DNA from: BM506 sp031581485
GTDB lineage: Bacteria > Desulfobacterota > Desulfobulbia > Desulfobulbales > SURF-16
Direction of reading: 5' to 3'
NCBI GenBank assembly: GCA_031581485.1
Contig: JAVLBA010000098.1
Span: forward strand, 1-7,097
Length of the DNA stretch: 7,097 nt
Shown here one piece after another: positions 4,829 through 7,097 of the stretch (positions within the stretch are counted from its first letter, which is position 1; each line of letters opens with the position of its first letter). The position numbers and the translations under genes were made by a program. The notes below the pieces were generated by a model, which saw only the letters and a program-made list of their open reading frames with translations, did no database searches and had not been told where the DNA came from.

Positions 4829-6815
4829 TGAGCATGGTCAGACCAGCAAGGCAGACGAGCCGCAATCCCCCCGGGAGAAAAAGTTTATCGCCTTGCTGGA
4901 ACGGCTGGCAAATGCCCGACCTTTTGCCAAGCTGCGTTTTCAGGCACCGCTGCTGGAACAATCCCGGCGTCTGATTGCCGAGCCAGGCGGCATAGAAATT
5001 CTGTACCGGCTGGCGCCACGACTGGATGAGGCCGGCCTCTTCTACGGAACCGACTGGGATGATCCGGCAGCCCTGATACCGGGCCTGGTCAATGCCACCC
5101 TGGAGCTGGGATCCAAGGACCTGGTCATTCTTGAATGCCTCAGCGAGCTTCGTTTGCTGGCGGTGGCCAATGGTCTCGCTACGCACCAGGGGATCTCACC
5201 TGAACAGGCCCGTCATTTCCTGACCCAGCTCCTGGCCCTCAACCTGAACCGTATTCTTGGTCCGCCGAACGAGACCCAGCGGGTGCGCCTGGGTCCTTTG
5301 GGAGAGGCGGTGGGAAAACTCTTCCATTTTTTGATGGGTCATATCGGCTACGGTGATATTCTCGGCCACCTGATCGAGGAAATCTGGCGCATCCTTTCCC
5401 AGCGGCCTATTCAGGTAGCCCATATCAAGGCCATGGTGAGCCAGATTGCCGTAAGCCTGCAGCGGGGGAGTGGTGATTTTGGCGAAGCACGGCTGGGGGC
5501 GGATCGGTTGACCAGCGCCCTGTTCGGACCAACCCAGGGATGCCTTGACGATCCCGGGCTGGATGAGTATCAGAGTCGCCTTGCCGCCATGGACTTTGCC
5601 GGCCTGCAGCAGGAGTCATACGGCATGGCCCGGGCCATGCACGATGTCGGCCTGGTATCCGACTACCATGCCGTGCTGCTGCGCTGGCTGCTTGACAATA
5701 ACTATGAACAACTTGTGCCTGATGTCCTGGGAGTAAGCAACACCGGCCGGGATGCCCTGCAAAGCTATCAGGATTTGGTTCACCGCCTGATTTCGGAGGC
5801 AATTTATCCGGAAACAGCCCAAACAATATATGGTTTAACCATGCTGCTGGAAAGGGGTGTGCTCTATGCAGCGCCCATTGCTCCCGGGCTCTGGCGCCAA
5901 ATTAACCTGCAGCTCTCCTCGCAGGCCAGGGCAATTCTGCCCCCTTCCGGCCTGGAGCCGCGGAAGCAGTTGCTGGCCGGAGTGATATCCCTGCTTGGCC
6001 AGCCGCTGGGCGTAGGGCAGGGGAACAATCCCACCTGCCAATCAGCCCGGGCGATCTCCATGTGGGCCTATAACGATCCCGACTACCTGCTCCATCTCAT
6101 CGCCCAGGCATCCCGCTACGACTCGATTCTTATGCATTTTGAAGGACGCGCACTTGACTCGGCGGCATTACCGCCAGGCCTTGCCACGTCCTTCCCCCTG
6201 GATACGGATCCGGTCTCCATGCTTCTGGTCCCGCATCTTGATCGAATTTATAATGAAATGGGACGGTTATGCGCTGGCCGCGGCGGTGATCCCCATCGCT
6301 GGATTAATCCGGAACTCCATGGCTGGTGGGTGGGGCGGCAATTTATTATTGCCGTGGATGTGGCAAGCGGAAATCTCAAGGAGTATGACGAATTTCTTCA
6401 GCAATTTTACAGGAGCTACAACCCCCTGTTTAATGACAATCAACCGGTTATCCATCCACAACCGGCCGGTATTGCCGTCACCGACAGTGGCGGCAATTTT
6501 GTGGGCTGGCACGCCGTTACCCTGATCCGTGTTGCCTTGGATCAAGAAAGTACCATGCGGGTTTATTTTTATAATCCCAACAACGACAGCGGCCAGAACT
6601 GGGGATATGGCGTGGTGGTCTCCACCCAGGGCTACGGCGAACGCTTTGGTGAGGCATCATTGCCCTTTGATCAGTTTGCCTCACGGCTCTATATCTTTCA
6701 CGATGATCCCGTGGAGATCGATACCCTTTCGGCAATCCCGGCGGAGACGATTCAGTCAGTCAAGGAAATGGCAATGACCAGTTGGGCCCAGAAAAGGATC
6801 CCTGCCACGGCTTAG
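4821..6815 (+). CDS. Large protein with unrecognised helical N-terminus and C-terminal papain-like cysteine-hydrolase module
   Basis: The product has 664 residues from ATG 4821, which overlaps the ATP-grasp stop (TGA 4826-4828) by 8 nt. The N-terminus is hydrophilic (MSDEHGQTSKADEPQ) with no signal peptide, so it is likely cytoplasmic. Residues about 20-385 are Leu/Ala-rich and appear mostly helical; I recognise no domain there. From about 390 a papain-like module is suggested. QGNNPTC (400-406) gives Gln400 as oxyanion-hole residue exactly six before Cys406, as in papain (Gln19, Cys25). GWHAVTLIRV supplies His564, and VYFYNPNND supplies Asn585 (or Asp589). The Cys-His and His-Asn distances (158 and 21) are close to those in papain (134 and 16). 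It may cleave or transfer an amide bond, possibly one made by the partner ligase. This is inference from motifs; a C39-like or transglutaminase-like enzyme is also possible. It ends in TAG, with an in-frame TGA six codons later. Confidence 0.85.
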   Translation: MSDEHGQTSKADEPQSPREKKFIALLERLANARPFAKLRFQAPLLEQSRRLIAEPGGIEILYRLAPRLDEAGLFYGTDWDDPAALIPGLVNATLELGSKDLVILECLSELRLLAVANGLATHQGISPEQARHFLTQLLALNLNRILGPPNETQRVRLGPLGEAVGKLFHFLMGHIGYGDILGHLIEEIWRILSQRPIQVAHIKAMVSQIAVSLQRGSGDFGEARLGADRLTSALFGPTQGCLDDPGLDEYQSRLAAMDFAGLQQESYGMARAMHDVGLVSDYHAVLLRWLLDNNYEQLVPDVLGVSNTGRDALQSYQDLVHRLISEAIYPETAQTIYGLTMLLERGVLYAAPIAPGLWRQINLQLSSQARAILPPSGLEPRKQLLAGVISLLGQPLGVGQGNNPTCQSARAISMWAYNDPDYLLHLIAQASRYDSILMHFEGRALDSAALPPGLATSFPLDTDPVSMLLVPHLDRIYNEMGRLCAGRGGDPHRWINPELHGWWVGRQFIIAVDVASGNLKEYDEFLQQFYRSYNPLFNDNQPVIHPQPAGIAVTDSGGNFVGWHAVTLIRVALDQESTMRVYFYNPNNDSGQNWGYGVVVSTQGYGERFGEASLPFDQFASRLYIFHDDPVEIDTLSAIPAETIQSVKEMAMTSWAQKRIPATA

Positions 6816-6821
6816 GGCCCA
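6783..6821 (+). repeat. 7-bp inverted repeat around the stop of the cysteine-hydrolase gene
   Basis: TGGGCCC (6783-6789) is the reverse complement of GGGCCCA (6815-6821), with 25 nt between, and two G-T pairs could extend the stem. No T-run follows, so it is not a typical intrinsic terminator. It may be a chance match, since GGGCCC is itself a palindrome. Confidence 0.3.
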
Positions 6822-6834
6822 GTTGGGGAGTGAA

Positions 6835-7080
6835 ATGGCGCACGGTTGCGCATGTCTTTGGCGTGCCCTGGATGAAGGGCTGGCTGGAGGAAGAGGGTAT
6901 TTTGTTGCCGAGAAAATGTCAAAAGCGGATGACCCTTTTTCGGGCCGCTCTCTGTTCGGAGGAGGGGGCCTTGTTGCAGGTGGGTTTGTTGGGCGCTGTC
7001 TGGCCTATTGGGACTTCATCTGGTTCGCCCACTTCGCTGGCTGCTCGCCCAAGGAACAATTCAAGGCAACCCAGCGCTAA
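6835..7080 (+). CDS. Possible small hypothetical ORF after the two-gene unit
   Basis: ATG 6835 follows GGGGAG (6825-6830) by 4 nt, and the frame runs 81 codons to TAA 7078-7080. The predicted peptide has a Gly-rich central stretch (FGGGGLVAGGFVGRCLAYW) that could be weakly membrane-associated, and several Cys residues. It starts 19 nt after the cysteine-hydrolase gene, so it would be co-transcribed. An overlapping frame from GTG 6830 is also open to the window end, so the true reading frame is undecided. No family is recognised, and the whole stretch could be noncoding. Confidence 0.3.
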   Translation: MAHGCACLWRALDEGLAGGRGYFVAEKMSKADDPFSGRSLFGGGGLVAGGFVGRCLAYWDFIWFAHFAGCSPKEQFKATQR

Positions 7081-7097
7081 GGCGCCGGGGGTTGAAG

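Overview
The window is bacterial: genes are dense, several have Shine-Dalgarno sites, and neighbouring genes overlap at stop and start. Coding DNA is GC-rich, with GCC, CTG and GGC codons frequent in the biotin genes. Nothing fixes the taxon. A Gram-negative, Desulfobacterota-like organism is only a guess from the overall flavour of the genes.

Left part (1-1803): the 3' two-thirds of a biotin synthase gene (bioB), entering from outside the window, then bioF (8-amino-7-oxononanoate synthase). The bioB frame is broken by one in-frame TAG at 518-520. Forty-four well-conserved BioB-like codons follow, up to a TGA that overlaps the bioF start by 13 nt. This could be a recent nonsense mutation, a sequencing error or amber recoding.

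Middle part (1930-3027): a stand-alone histone-deacetylase-family amidohydrolase with all zinc-site and catalytic residues visible and a strong Shine-Dalgarno site. Its codon preference (more GCG and CGG) differs from the biotin genes. A 574-nt intergenic stretch follows. It carries two terminator-like hairpins, several inverted repeats and short overlapping open frames on both strands. None of these is a convincing gene, and the stretch may be a repeat element or an undescribed RNA.

Right part (3602-6815): a translationally coupled two-gene unit. The first gene is an ATP-grasp ligase (408 aa). The second (664 aa, 8-nt overlap) has about 390 unrecognised, helix-rich residues and then a papain-like cysteine-hydrolase module with Gln-x5-Cys, His and Asn in the expected order and spacing. 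A ligase that makes amide bonds paired with a cysteine amidase or transpeptidase is the best candidate here for an undescribed system, perhaps peptide or amine conjugation and its reversal, as in glutathionylspermidine synthetase/amidase. After it lie two overlapping open frames (6830-7097), one of which may be a small third gene.
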